A DNA stretch of 64,000 bases, taken from contig CAMBMH010000001.1 of assembly GCA_945868575.1 (NCBI GenBank), positions 1 to 64,000 of the forward strand. The letters run 5' to 3'. The position numbers and the translations under genes are program-made. Below, piece after piece: positions 1 through 9,316 of this stretch; positions within the stretch are counted from its first letter, which is position 1; every line of letters starts with the position of its first letter. The notes under the pieces were generated by a model that worked only from the letters and a program-made list of their open reading frames with translations, was not told the origin of the DNA and searched no databases. This stretch comes from Singulisphaera sp. GP187 (GTDB lineage: Bacteria; Planctomycetota; Planctomycetia; Gemmatales; Gemmataceae).

Positions 1-10
1 GGAAAATGTT

Positions 11-1015
11 ATGGAATCCTTCAACCATCCGGAATTCCAACTCCAAGACCTGAAGACAAGCGATCCCATGAACATCGTTGTGACAGAAGCCCTCACCATG
101 GGCCCTGAAATTTCCTGGGAGCCGTTGAAGGCATTCGGGAACCTTACCATTCACGATTCGACCACTCCGGATCTGGTTGCGGAACGCCTGAGGCAAGCCG
201 ACATTGCCGTGATCAACAAGGCTCGCATCACCCCGGCCGTACTTGAGCAATGCGCCTCCCTCAAGCTGGTAACCCTGACCGCCACAGGTCACGATTGTGT
301 CGACAAAACAGCCTCAAAAGCCAAAGGAGTTCTGGTAGCAAATGTCCCCGAATATGGCACCCACACAGTGGCCCAATTTACATGGTCCCTGATTCTGGAA
401 CTGGCCCATAGAGTCGGTCACCATGGCCAACTAAGCCAGGATGGTTCCTGGAGCAAAAGTCCGGTTTTTTGTCTTTGGCGAACGCCGCAGGTGGAACTTG
501 CTGGAAAAACCCTTGGGCTTGTGGGAGTTGGACGAATTGGAGCCCAAGTGGCCCGTATCGCCCAAGCCATGGACCTGAAAGTGATCGCTTTGCCGGGCCC
601 CTCGGGAAAAGTCCCTGCGGGCGTCACGGCGGTAACCCTGGATCAATTGCTTGAGCAATCCGATATTATCTCCTTGCATTGTCCTTTAAACGATTCCAAC
701 AGACACCTGATCAATCGTGAAACCCTGGTCAAAATGAAGCCGGGAGCCTGGCTGATCAATACCGCCCGCGGCGGATTGATCGACGATTTGGCATTGCGTG
801 AGGCACTCATATCGGGCAAGCCCTCCCAGGCTGCGCTGGATGTGCTGTTGACGGAACCACCCTCGGCAAATCATCCACTTTTTGGACTTCCCAACTGCCT
901 TGTTACACCCCACATGGCCTGGACAACTCGCGAAGCAAGGCAACGCCTGATGAACGAGACCACCGAAAACATTCGGGGATTCCTTGCCGGAAAACCGCGA
1001 AACCTTGTTGGTTAA
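11..1015 (+). CDS. D-2-hydroxyacid dehydrogenase (NAD-binding)
   Basis: 334 aa ORF; Rossmann motif GLVGVGRIGAQVA, and LINTARGGLIDD / ALDVLLTEPP motifs typical of the family. Confidence 0.93.
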   Translation: MESFNHPEFQLQDLKTSDPMNIVVTEALTMGPEISWEPLKAFGNLTIHDSTTPDLVAERLRQADIAVINKARITPAVLEQCASLKLVTLTATGHDCVDKTASKAKGVLVANVPEYGTHTVAQFTWSLILELAHRVGHHGQLSQDGSWSKSPVFCLWRTPQVELAGKTLGLVGVGRIGAQVARIAQAMDLKVIALPGPSGKVPAGVTAVTLDQLLEQSDIISLHCPLNDSNRHLINRETLVKMKPGAWLINTARGGLIDDLALREALISGKPSQAALDVLLTEPPSANHPLFGLPNCLVTPHMAWTTREARQRLMNETTENIRGFLAGKPRNLVG

Positions 1016-1036
1016 AAGATTTTAAAGGGTAGAAAA

Positions 1037-1543
1037 GTGGCAGAAAAACCAATTGTAGGCGTAATAATGGGTTCTCAAAGCGATTGGGAAACCATGTCGC
1101 ACGCAAGCGCCATTCTCGACGAGATGGGGGTCCCCCACGAAACCCGGATTGTTTCCGCGCACCGAACGCCCGATTTGCTGTTTGAATATGCTTCCACGGC
1201 AGAGAAGCGGGGAATCGAAGTGATTATCGCTGGGGCCGGAGGCGCGGCCCACCTTCCGGGAATGGCGGCCTCGAAAACGGTTCTCCCTGTCCTGGGTGTT
1301 CCCGTTGAGTCCCATGCGCTCAGGGGTGTGGATTCCCTTCATTCGATTGTTCAGATGCCGGCGGGTATCCCGGTCGGAACTTTGGCAATCGGCAAAGCAG
1401 GCGCGATAAACGCTGCCATTTTGGCAACATCCATTTTGGGGATCAAATTTCCCCACTTTCGGGAGGCCCTAAGGAGTTTTCGGGAAAATCAAACCAGAAA
1501 AGTCCTTGCCACAAGTGATCCAAGAAGTGGTTTAGCGGGATGA
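1037..1543 (+). CDS. purE: 5-(carboxyamino)imidazole ribonucleotide mutase
   Basis: 168 aa; [13 protein letters not shown]...VSAHRTPD...[12 protein letters not shown] signature of class I PurE. Confidence 0.96.
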   Translation: MAEKPIVGVIMGSQSDWETMSHASAILDEMGVPHETRIVSAHRTPDLLFEYASTAEKRGIEVIIAGAGGAAHLPGMAASKTVLPVLGVPVESHALRGVDSLHSIVQMPAGIPVGTLAIGKAGAINAAILATSILGIKFPHFREALRSFRENQTRKVLATSDPRSGLAG

Positions 1544-2503
1544 CCCACCGGTCCGGATCACAGGCAATTGCCCTGCCCTTCCGGCACCCGGAGCGAAATA
1601 ACCCTGTTGTTGAATTTGCCCTGGCGCCGTTCCAAGACTTGGGCCTTGGGTAGGAATGTTGTTTTGCCCCGAATTTGTGTTGGGAGCCATGTTTGCATTA
1701 GGCACTGACCCAGAACCAGGTTTGGGGAACGGAAGAGCCTGAACCGGTGGGCTGCCCATTCGGCCCCCCTGAATTGGATTTCCCATTTGGGTACCCTGGC
1801 CGGGGACTTCAGGTCCAGAAGCAGGTCCCTGCTTTGGGAATGGAAGCGCCTCTACAGGTTGACCGGAGCGAATCTGGGGCCCGGTATCCTTTTGGCCTTG
1901 GCTATTGAAAATGTTGGTCTTCACCCGGTTGACCCCTTCCGATTTTGCCTCGGCTGAATCCGGATGGGTCATGGTGATCGGGCCGCTATCGGTGTAAAGC
2001 GGATAACCGTTTGCGGGCTGGTACTTGACCTTTAACTGAACCCGGTTGACTTCCTCGGAGCAAGTGCCCCAAGGGAGGAACAATGTATACCCGAAACCAA
2101 TAGGGTCGAGCTTGCCCAGGCGGGCAAGGGTCACTGCATCAATTTGCCACTGTTCCAGGTGGATAGGATCTGGCCCCTTGTTGCCGCTGACATCGTAGAG
2201 GTCAACCACCAGGGTTCCTTTGCCCTTTAGTGGCTTGCCGATTTCGCTTCCAAAGAGGTAAAGCCGTCCGCCTATTCCGGCGGCGCTCATTCCACCACGA
2301 GCGGGATCTGGCGTGAAGATGACTTCAGGCTGCCAGGTTGTCACAATCTGACAAGCCACTTCCCGATTGGGGTGAAGGATGGATTCCGTTGTTGGGAGAG
2401 TCACACAACCCGTTTCGGATAAGGCCCCAGCAACCATCAAAGCCCCGGTGACTCCTCGCCAAAATGCCCGATTGACACGACCAAAACCTGTGTGCTTTTT
2501 CAT
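1532..2503 (-). CDS. Putative lipoprotein with Pro/Gly-rich C-terminal half; last gene of the T2SS-like operon
   Basis: N-terminal hydrophobic segment followed by GALSETGC (lipobox-like); same strand and directly downstream of the secretin; repeated P-V-[EQ]-A-L-P-F-P-K motif in the C-terminus. Confidence 0.7.
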   Translation of the reverse strand: MKKHTGFGRVNRAFWRGVTGALMVAGALSETGCVTLPTTESILHPNREVACQIVTTWQPEVIFTPDPARGGMSAAGIGGRLYLFGSEIGKPLKGKGTLVVDLYDVSGNKGPDPIHLEQWQIDAVTLARLGKLDPIGFGYTLFLPWGTCSEEVNRVQLKVKYQPANGYPLYTDSGPITMTHPDSAEAKSEGVNRVKTNIFNSQGQKDTGPQIRSGQPVEALPFPKQGPASGPEVPGQGTQMGNPIQGGRMGSPPVQALPFPKPGSGSVPNANMAPNTNSGQNNIPTQGPSLGTAPGQIQQQGYFAPGAGRAGQLPVIRTGGSSR

Positions 2504-2524
2504 GATGGCGACTCCTTCACCTGG

Positions 2525-2548
2525 ACGGGGCCGAATCCTTGGCCCCGT
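2525..2548 (-). promoter_or_regulatory. Intercistronic hairpin between the secretin and the downstream lipoprotein gene
   Basis: ACGGGGCC-gaatcctt-GGCCCCGT, perfect 8-bp stem, no downstream T-run on the minus strand. Confidence 0.55.
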
Positions 2549-2574
2549 TATTTAACTGTACTGGACGCTTCAGA

Positions 2575-5500
2575 CTATTGACCCGGACGGCGGGTATCCG
2601 CCCCGGGGATATTCTGTTGGGGATAAACCTGTCTAGGTTCACCACCCATCTGTTGCACATTGGGGACCCCAAGGCTCGGACCATCCACCCCTGCTGGCCC
2701 TTGCTGGGCGGGATAACCAGCCTGGCGAACACCGATCGTGCCACGATTGGCATCGATCTGGGCGGGATTTACCACGCCCCTGGTTGGAATTAGCGCTCCG
2801 GGAACCGCGCCACCCCTGGAAATTTCTTCACCCATTGGCCGACTGGGAAGCGGGTCTGGGAGGGACCGGGGAGCGGGAAGGAATTCGTCACCGCTAAGAC
2901 GATGCCGGGGTGGAATTTCTTCACCAGTGGGACGGCGCCCCGATTCCGGTGTTCCGGTTCCAGCAGGCGGCGTAGTTGTAGGCGCACCATTTACTGCGGG
3001 GGGTGCGAACAGGTTGGGGAAGTGACGCTTCTTGGTGGGTTCGGTGGGGATGACTCCATCCACATCTCCCGGAGGGGGAAGGATCGGCTGCAAACCGGAT
3101 GGTCCATGTGTTTTGATCACATCACCAACCACCCAGCTCATTCGGGAGGCTTCCATCGCGAGAACCCTGTCCGCCTCAAGCCGATTGCGAACCACATGGG
3201 GGGTCAGGATAACGAGAAGTTCCTGACGGTCCTTATATTGTTCGCGGTAGCGAAAGGCTGTTCCAACAAGAGGTAGATCGCCCAACCAGGGGATCTTGCG
3301 CTCGGATTTCTCATCCTGTTTCTTGATGAGGCCACCGATGGCAACCGTCTCCCCGTCCTGGGCAATTACTGTGGTTTCCACAGTTTGGGTATCGATCTGG
3401 AAGAGATCGATCGGGGCGGTTCCCGCAGAACCGGTCAATTGTTGACCGCTGGGGCTAGCCTTGGACACCTGGGGAGCTACCCGCATGATTACTTTGCCGT
3501 CAGGCGAGATCTTGGGGGTCACCACCAACTCCACACCTACCGGGGTGTAGGAGATGCTTTGTTGGGTTACGCCCACGGTCGCGTTGCTTGCGCCGATCAG
3601 GGGGAAGTTGGAACCAACAAACACGCGTGCCTGTTGGTTATCCAGAGTGGTTACCTGGGGGCGACTGAGAATATCCACCCTGCCCTGGGTCTTAAGGGCC
3701 CGAATCAGCAGGTTGAAGGAGTCCGAAGCGGCCGAGAATACCAGGCCACCCGCCCCAAGTCTGTTGCTTGTCCGTCCAACATTAAGCGAGTTCACACCCT
3801 GGAAACCAACTACACCCGATTGGTAGCTGCTATAAGGATAAGGAGCGGCTCCAATAAAGTTGGTACCCGGAGTGACAAAGTTGCCTGTGGTCTGGTTAAC
3901 CGTGACCCCTGCGGGCAACACAGTTGAAGGCGAGGCTCCACTCAGGCCAACCGTACCAGCCGAGCCTATGGAGGGGAGAATACCCCGCTGGAAAAGAACC
4001 GGACTTTGAAGACCGATCTCCATACCGAATTCTTCGCCACCGGTCAGCCTTACCTCGGCAATCATCACCTGAATAACGACCTGGGGCTGTTCCGAGTCCA
4101 GCTCATTGATTAGCTTGGTGATTTCACCAAACCATCGGGGAGTTGCGGACACAATCAGCTTGTTGGTGATCGGTTCCGGGATAATCACCACCTGACGGTC
4201 AACCTGTTGGAAGTTGCTGAGCTGGCCGCTGCTTTCATACACCTGCAATGAGCTGGTGATGAAGTTATTCAGGGCGCTGGCAAGGTCAGCGGCGGTAGTA
4301 TTCCTGAGAAGGAAGATCTCGTTTCGCCTTTGCTGAATATCAAATTCATCAAGGCGGGCAATAATTGCCTCGATCGCGTCGAGGTCGTTGCGGCTACCAG
4401 CAACAATAATGCTGTTGGTGCGCTCATCAGGCGAAATGCGCAGGTCAATCAGCGGAGCACCCGGTTGGGCAGAGCCGCCAAGTGCGATCTGAAGCGCACG
4501 ACCTGTGCTGCCCGCGTTGTTCCCCTGGTTACCTACGGCCAATCCACCAAAGGCGGGGTTTGCCCCACCGGCTTGTCCAGCCCGGCCCGTGGCTCCACCG
4601 GTGGTGGCCCCACCCAGGAACAGGTTTTGAATGGTGGTGGCGAGTGTTGTGGCATCGGCCTTCTTGAGGGGGAAGATATTGATTTCTGCCCGGGCAATCG
4701 GCGGAACATCCAACTCCTTGAGGAGGGAGACGATCAGGTCGACAGACTTTTCCGGAGCAGAGATGATCAGCCGGTTGGTCCTGGCATCGGCGGTGATGTG
4801 AACATCTTCAAGCACACCTGCCTCAACGGGCTTTCCGTCCTTGTCTTTCCCGACAATACGAAGGGTCTGGGCCTTGGTACCAGTGCCACGAACCGCCTGA
4901 TTGTTGGTGGCACCCTGTTGGCCGCCGCCACCAAAGAAGCCGCCACCAAAGAAGCCGCCACCACCCTGTTGTTGGGTGTTTGTACCAGGAATTGCGATTC
5001 CCTGTTGGATGGCGGTATTGATCAGGGTCGAAAGCTCATCGGCCAAAGCGTACTTGAGGGGCACAACCCGCAATTCATTAACCGCTTTGGAAACATTGGT
5101 GTCCACTTTTTCGATCAGTGCCTTGATCTCTTCAAGGTCTGCGGCAGAAGCCTGAACGAATACCGTGTTGGAAGCATCATCCGAGGTGACACGGATCTGG
5201 TTTTGGGTGGTGGTTTCACCAGGGAACCGGTTGGAGTAAAAGTTGGTGATGAGGGTTGCGACCCGGGAAGCAGGCGCCTTTTTCAATTGGAAGGGCACCG
5301 CGCGGGACGCCTCGGCGTTGGGCCGATCCAATTTTTTAAGGTCGGCCAGGACTTCTTCCATGCGACCCTTTGGAGCCGCGATGAAAATCGCGTTCTGACG
5401 GGGCACAGGAATAAGGATAACACTGCCCGTTTGCTGTTGGCCTTGCTGGCCTTGTTGTTGGCCGGGCTGCCCACCACCGAACAGTGCGCCGAAGGGAAAA

Positions 5501-8500
5501 CCACCCTGGGGTTGTTGGGGCTGGCCAGGCTGTTGGCCGGGTTGAGCTTGTGGTTGGATGGCTCTTGTATTGCCAACGGCACTGATCACAACGGCCCGGT
5601 AAAGCTGCGAGAAGGTCGCCGCAATGCTGGTCGGGTCGCCGTATTCCATTGGAATCAGCTTGATTTGGAAATCGGAGGCGACTCCGGTCTTTTTGATGAA
5701 CTCGATGATTTGCATCACCGCTTCAATGTCGGCGGCGTTATTGCCACTTAGGATGAGGACCCCAAGTTGGCTGAGAGATTCAACCACGACAGCTTCTTTG
5801 GGACTGGGCAAATTATCCGCTTTGTTGGAAGCGCCGGGCTGAATGGCCACGGGTGGGCTTCCAGGAATGTTTTGCCAAGTTACCTTCTGAATACCCTGTT
5901 CCGCAATCACGCTAGCCGGAGTTGGATCGAGTCGGGGATCATAAATGGAGTTTTGGATAAAACCCAGGTTCCCTTGGTTGATTTCCGCCCTAAGGTCATC
6001 CGTGACCGCGTTGGCGAAAAAATCCGGGTTTCCTTGATCGTTTTGCCGGACCTGAGGTGTTGCAGGTTCATCAGAGCGTTGGGGAGGTGAACCACCGCCC
6101 ATACCGCCTCGGCCTCCGCCCATACCGCCTCGGCCTCCGCCCATGCCGCCGCCACCCATACCACCGCCACGGCCAAAGCCGCCGCCACCCATGCCACCAC
6201 GGCCAAAGCCGCCGCCACCCATACCACCCATACCACCCATGCCGCCGCCACCCATGCCACCACGGCCAAAACCACCGCCACCCATGCCACCAAAAGGCGA
6301 GCCACCACCACTCGGCAAGGCTGAGCCTCCTCCACCAAAACCGCTTGATGTAGGGCGGGAAGAAGTGCGTCCCTGGATGGCGTCAATTGCTTGTTGGACC
6401 AAAGCAGGATCAATCCCGGAAACAGGAACGACACGAACCACTTTGGCGTTCGGCTTGGCCGAGTTTTCCATGTACTCGACCAACTTAGAAATATCATCGT
6501 AAAGCGTTTGAGGACAATAAAGCATCAGACTGTTGCTTTTTTCATCAATTCCAATGCTAAGTGATACGCGCGCTGTCGCAGTTCCACCACCGCCGCCGCC
6601 ACCACCACCAAAAGGGAATCCAATTCCGGGGAATCCACCTGCGTTGGTGCTTGCCCCGGAGGATCGGGTCAAATCGCGATAAACATCCTGAATGGTTCGG
6701 GAAGCATCTGCGGCGAGGATATTTTCCAAAGGCCCAATGACCCAGGTTTTTGGTACTGCCTGGGAATCGCTTTCGCCCGAGTCCAATGCCTTTTCAAGGA
6801 GTTTTTTGATTGTGACAATGTCAAGTTTGCTGGCGCGGACCAATAGCGTATTGCTGGTAGCATCAGCCACCACACGAATCCGATTGGCGGCAGGACTGGT
6901 CGGGGCTCCTGCTCCAAGTCCGGCAAAGGGCAAAAGAGCCCCGATACCGCCAAAAAGCCCACCGCGTCCACCACCTGCGCCACCCTGCCCCTGGGCTGGT
7001 CCATTAAAAGCTTCCTCAAGGACCTTGGCTACCTGGGGAGCGCTTGCGGTCTTGAGGCGAATGATTTCAAAATCGCCTTCATTTGTAGGAGCAGTAGTCA
7101 ATACCCGGACAAGTTCCTGCGCAAGATTGAGTGTCTCCTCATCATCACAGGAAAGGAGCACTCTATTTCCCAAAACAGATATCTTCAAAGGCGCATCTTT
7201 GCGACCGGGCAGATCCCGAGCAAAAGTGCGTGGTGCAACCGGAGGTCGCCCCTGTTCTGCTCCAGGGGAACCAGGAAGAATATCAGGAGGTTGGCCTACC
7301 TGGAGCGGGATTTGGGCAGAGACCTGAGTCAGGCCGTTTCCGTAAGGAAGCGAAGCTTCGGGCTGGTCGTTGCCGGTTGGTTTCTTGGGTTGCGTCTGGG
7401 GAATTCGTTGAATAGGTGCAGGAATATTGCCCGGAATTGTCGATGGCGTAGCCGTTGGGTTTACCACACGAACCGGATTGGCCCGCATTTGGGGCATCAT
7501 CCGTTCCAGGGATTCCGCCAGATCGGACGCGCTGCCTTTATCGATATTCAGGATGCGAAGGTTGCTGGTTCCGCCCATCGAGCTGGAACCATTGAGGGCC
7601 TTGATAATCTGTTCAACTTCGAGCACCTGGTCGGCCGGACCACGAACAATGATCGCATTTCGTTCAACAGATGCTTCAAGATAAGGAGCGCCACTCTTGG
7701 CATCGCCCAACATTCCCTTGAGGGTTTCAACCACCGTGGTGGGATTTAGTGCGCCTACCGCAAGGAGGGTGGTTCGAACACCCTTCTCCGTGCCGGAACC
7801 AAGTATCTGGCGGGCGATTTCCAACTGGTCATCCGGGGTCGCATAAACAATCACAGTGTTTGGATTGGCGGCGCTGATTCGGACAACCGGACTTGCCTTG
7901 TAAATTTCGGTGAGGGTCCGGGCCAAAGCATCGGCGGTTCCCGAGGGAACGGTGTATTGCTTGAGCAAAGGATTGCCTGGCAGGAATGGTTGCTGCCCGG
8001 GGGTGCCAACATCGATCCGTTTGAGCACATCGCGAGCCTGGGCGACCTTGTCCGCAGGACCGGTCACAAGAACGGTGTTTGTGCGGTCGTCGGTGGTGAT
8101 GCTGTGGGACCTGGAACGCCCGGTGGTAGCGGTGACCCGCCCCGTTCGGGGATCCATTACGGGCTGGCCACCCGCGGTTTGGGGAGTCAATTTGGGATCA
8201 CCCAAGAGGTCCTTGAGAATGCGTTCCGCATCACGGGCTTTGATGTATTTGCATTCGTAGGTGAGGCTTTCCGCCTGGACCTGATTTTCGTTCTGTTCAA
8301 TATCTTTGATGGTTTTGCGAATACGCTTGAGGTTGGCAACTGTGTCCTGCAGGATCAATTGGTTCGCCCGGGTCATGGGAACCACTTCACCAAAAGGCCC
8401 CATCATTTTCTTAATTTCAGGGGCGACATCCTCGGCCACCAGAGTGGTAAGCGGGAGGACAATCGACACCATTTCGGTGTTTCCCCGCTGGTCCAATTCC

Positions 8501-9120
8501 TCCATTGCAATGCGAGGCAACAGCGTGGGATCGATCTTTTCGTCGGCGGGAACCAGGGTGAATGATCGCTCACGACGGATGAGATAGAATTTTTGCGTCT
8601 CGCTATTGGCAAGAAGCGCCTCATTGATGATGTCAATCACCTCGGGAACGGTGTAAAGCTTCCCGGCAGGTCCCTGGAAGGTGAATGTTCCGGATGGTTT
8701 ATAGGTGGTGATAACGGGGAGGTCGGTCTGGTTGGTCAACCACTCGAAAACCCCGGCCCAAGGCTTGCTGTCAAAAGAAAAGGCTACCTTTTTTCCGCCA
8801 AAAGGCGCAGGAGAAGCAGCGGGAGGAGTCATACCCGATCCCGCAACGGACCCAAGCGGCCCAAGCGGCATTGGCGTCAGCCTGGGCTGAGGGAGTCCAC
8901 CGGGGGTGGCTCCTTGAATCGGAAGGGGTGTGGCTTGGAAAAACGCGGGTGCCTCCGCTGGAGCGGCAACAGGCTGGGCTACCCCAGAAACCGGCGGGAG
9001 ATTGGGAATCTGAGCCAAAGCCACAGGACCAAAATAGGCCAGCGCCCACGCTGCAACCCATGCCCTTTTGTTACCAAATACCCGATTGAACGGGCGACCC
9101 ATAGAATTTTGAAGGCTCAT
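2575..9120 (-). CDS. gspD: Giant type II/IV-type secretin (GspD/PilQ family) with about 13 N1-like modules
   Basis: Start chosen at MSLQNSMGRPFNR (ORF extends to 9153) with a signal peptide. C-terminal secretin signature VIAQDGETVAIGGLIKKQ...IPWLGDLPLVGTAFRYREQYKDRQELLVILTPHVV. Many repeats of the form (V)xxLKxAxAxxLAxxLxxxF...I..D.xTNTLIVxAxxxDLxxIxxLIxxLD. Confidence 0.95.
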   Translation of the reverse strand: MSLQNSMGRPFNRVFGNKRAWVAAWALAYFGPVALAQIPNLPPVSGVAQPVAAPAEAPAFFQATPLPIQGATPGGLPQPRLTPMPLGPLGSVAGSGMTPPAASPAPFGGKKVAFSFDSKPWAGVFEWLTNQTDLPVITTYKPSGTFTFQGPAGKLYTVPEVIDIINEALLANSETQKFYLIRRERSFTLVPADEKIDPTLLPRIAMEELDQRGNTEMVSIVLPLTTLVAEDVAPEIKKMMGPFGEVVPMTRANQLILQDTVANLKRIRKTIKDIEQNENQVQAESLTYECKYIKARDAERILKDLLGDPKLTPQTAGGQPVMDPRTGRVTATTGRSRSHSITTDDRTNTVLVTGPADKVAQARDVLKRIDVGTPGQQPFLPGNPLLKQYTVPSGTADALARTLTEIYKASPVVRISAANPNTVIVYATPDDQLEIARQILGSGTEKGVRTTLLAVGALNPTTVVETLKGMLGDAKSGAPYLEASVERNAIIVRGPADQVLEVEQIIKALNGSSSMGGTSNLRILNIDKGSASDLAESLERMMPQMRANPVRVVNPTATPSTIPGNIPAPIQRIPQTQPKKPTGNDQPEASLPYGNGLTQVSAQIPLQVGQPPDILPGSPGAEQGRPPVAPRTFARDLPGRKDAPLKISVLGNRVLLSCDDEETLNLAQELVRVLTTAPTNEGDFEIIRLKTASAPQVAKVLEEAFNGPAQGQGGAGGGRGGLFGGIGALLPFAGLGAGAPTSPAANRIRVVADATSNTLLVRASKLDIVTIKKLLEKALDSGESDSQAVPKTWVIGPLENILAADASRTIQDVYRDLTRSSGASTNAGGFPGIGFPFGGGGGGGGGTATARVSLSIGIDEKSNSLMLYCPQTLYDDISKLVEYMENSAKPNAKVVRVVPVSGIDPALVQQAIDAIQGRTSSRPTSSGFGGGGSALPSGGGSPFGGMGGGGFGRGGMGGGGMGGMGGMGGGGFGRGGMGGGGFGRGGGMGGGGMGGGRGGMGGGRGGMGGGSPPQRSDEPATPQVRQNDQGNPDFFANAVTDDLRAEINQGNLGFIQNSIYDPRLDPTPASVIAEQGIQKVTWQNIPGSPPVAIQPGASNKADNLPSPKEAVVVESLSQLGVLILSGNNAADIEAVMQIIEFIKKTGVASDFQIKLIPMEYGDPTSIAATFSQLYRAVVISAVGNTRAIQPQAQPGQQPGQPQQPQGGFPFGALFGGGQPGQQQGQQGQQQTGSVILIPVPRQNAIFIAAPKGRMEEVLADLKKLDRPNAEASRAVPFQLKKAPASRVATLITNFYSNRFPGETTTQNQIRVTSDDASNTVFVQASAADLEEIKALIEKVDTNVSKAVNELRVVPLKYALADELSTLINTAIQQGIAIPGTNTQQQGGGGFFGGGFFGGGGQQGATNNQAVRGTGTKAQTLRIVGKDKDGKPVEAGVLEDVHITADARTNRLIISAPEKSVDLIVSLLKELDVPPIARAEINIFPLKKADATTLATTIQNLFLGGATTGGATGRAGQAGGANPAFGGLAVGNQGNNAGSTGRALQIALGGSAQPGAPLIDLRISPDERTNSIIVAGSRNDLDAIEAIIARLDEFDIQQRRNEIFLLRNTTAADLASALNNFITSSLQVYESSGQLSNFQQVDRQVVIIPEPITNKLIVSATPRWFGEITKLINELDSEQPQVVIQVMIAEVRLTGGEEFGMEIGLQSPVLFQRGILPSIGSAGTVGLSGASPSTVLPAGVTVNQTTGNFVTPGTNFIGAAPYPYSSYQSGVVGFQGVNSLNVGRTSNRLGAGGLVFSAASDSFNLLIRALKTQGRVDILSRPQVTTLDNQQARVFVGSNFPLIGASNATVGVTQQSISYTPVGVELVVTPKISPDGKVIMRVAPQVSKASPSGQQLTGSAGTAPIDLFQIDTQTVETTVIAQDGETVAIGGLIKKQDEKSERKIPWLGDLPLVGTAFRYREQYKDRQELLVILTPHVVRNRLEADRVLAMEASRMSWVVGDVIKTHGPSGLQPILPPPGDVDGVIPTEPTKKRHFPNLFAPPAVNGAPTTTPPAGTGTPESGRRPTGEEIPPRHRLSGDEFLPAPRSLPDPLPSRPMGEEISRGGAVPGALIPTRGVVNPAQIDANRGTIGVRQAGYPAQQGPAGVDGPSLGVPNVQQMGGEPRQVYPQQNIPGADTRRPGQ
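6080..6345 (-). repeat. Imperfect ~30-bp tandem repeats encoding a Gly/Met/Arg/Phe-rich segment (GGMGGGGFGRGGMGGGG...) within the secretin
   Basis: Repeated ccgccgccacccatgccaccacggccaaag units visible on the + strand. Confidence 0.85.
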
Positions 9121-9316
9121 GGAAGAACCCTGACTTTCTGACGCCGCCCTCATTTAGCATGGATGTCAAGGACATAACATCAACGCAAAGAGGGTCCGGC
9201 AAGTTCATGCTACCCCTGCAATGGTTAAGATCGGCAGAGTTTGCCCAAATTCTTTTGCGAAAATACCGGTCGTTCCCAAAAAAAAGATTTTAACAATTAG
9301 GCAAGATAGGTAAGGA

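Noticed and set aside
4330-5751. 473-aa + strand ORF antisense to the secretin
   Set aside because: Shadow ORF created by the Gly/Asn/Gln-rich codons of the secretin; composition is not protein-like and the minus-strand secretin reading is clear.
6057-6502. His- or Pro-rich + strand ORFs opposite the secretin repeat
   Set aside because: Antisense frames of the Gly/Met repeat, not credible genes.
9154-9316. TTGACA-like hexamer upstream of the secretin as a sigma70 promoter
   Set aside because: No -10 element at suitable spacing before the start codon; probably fortuitous.
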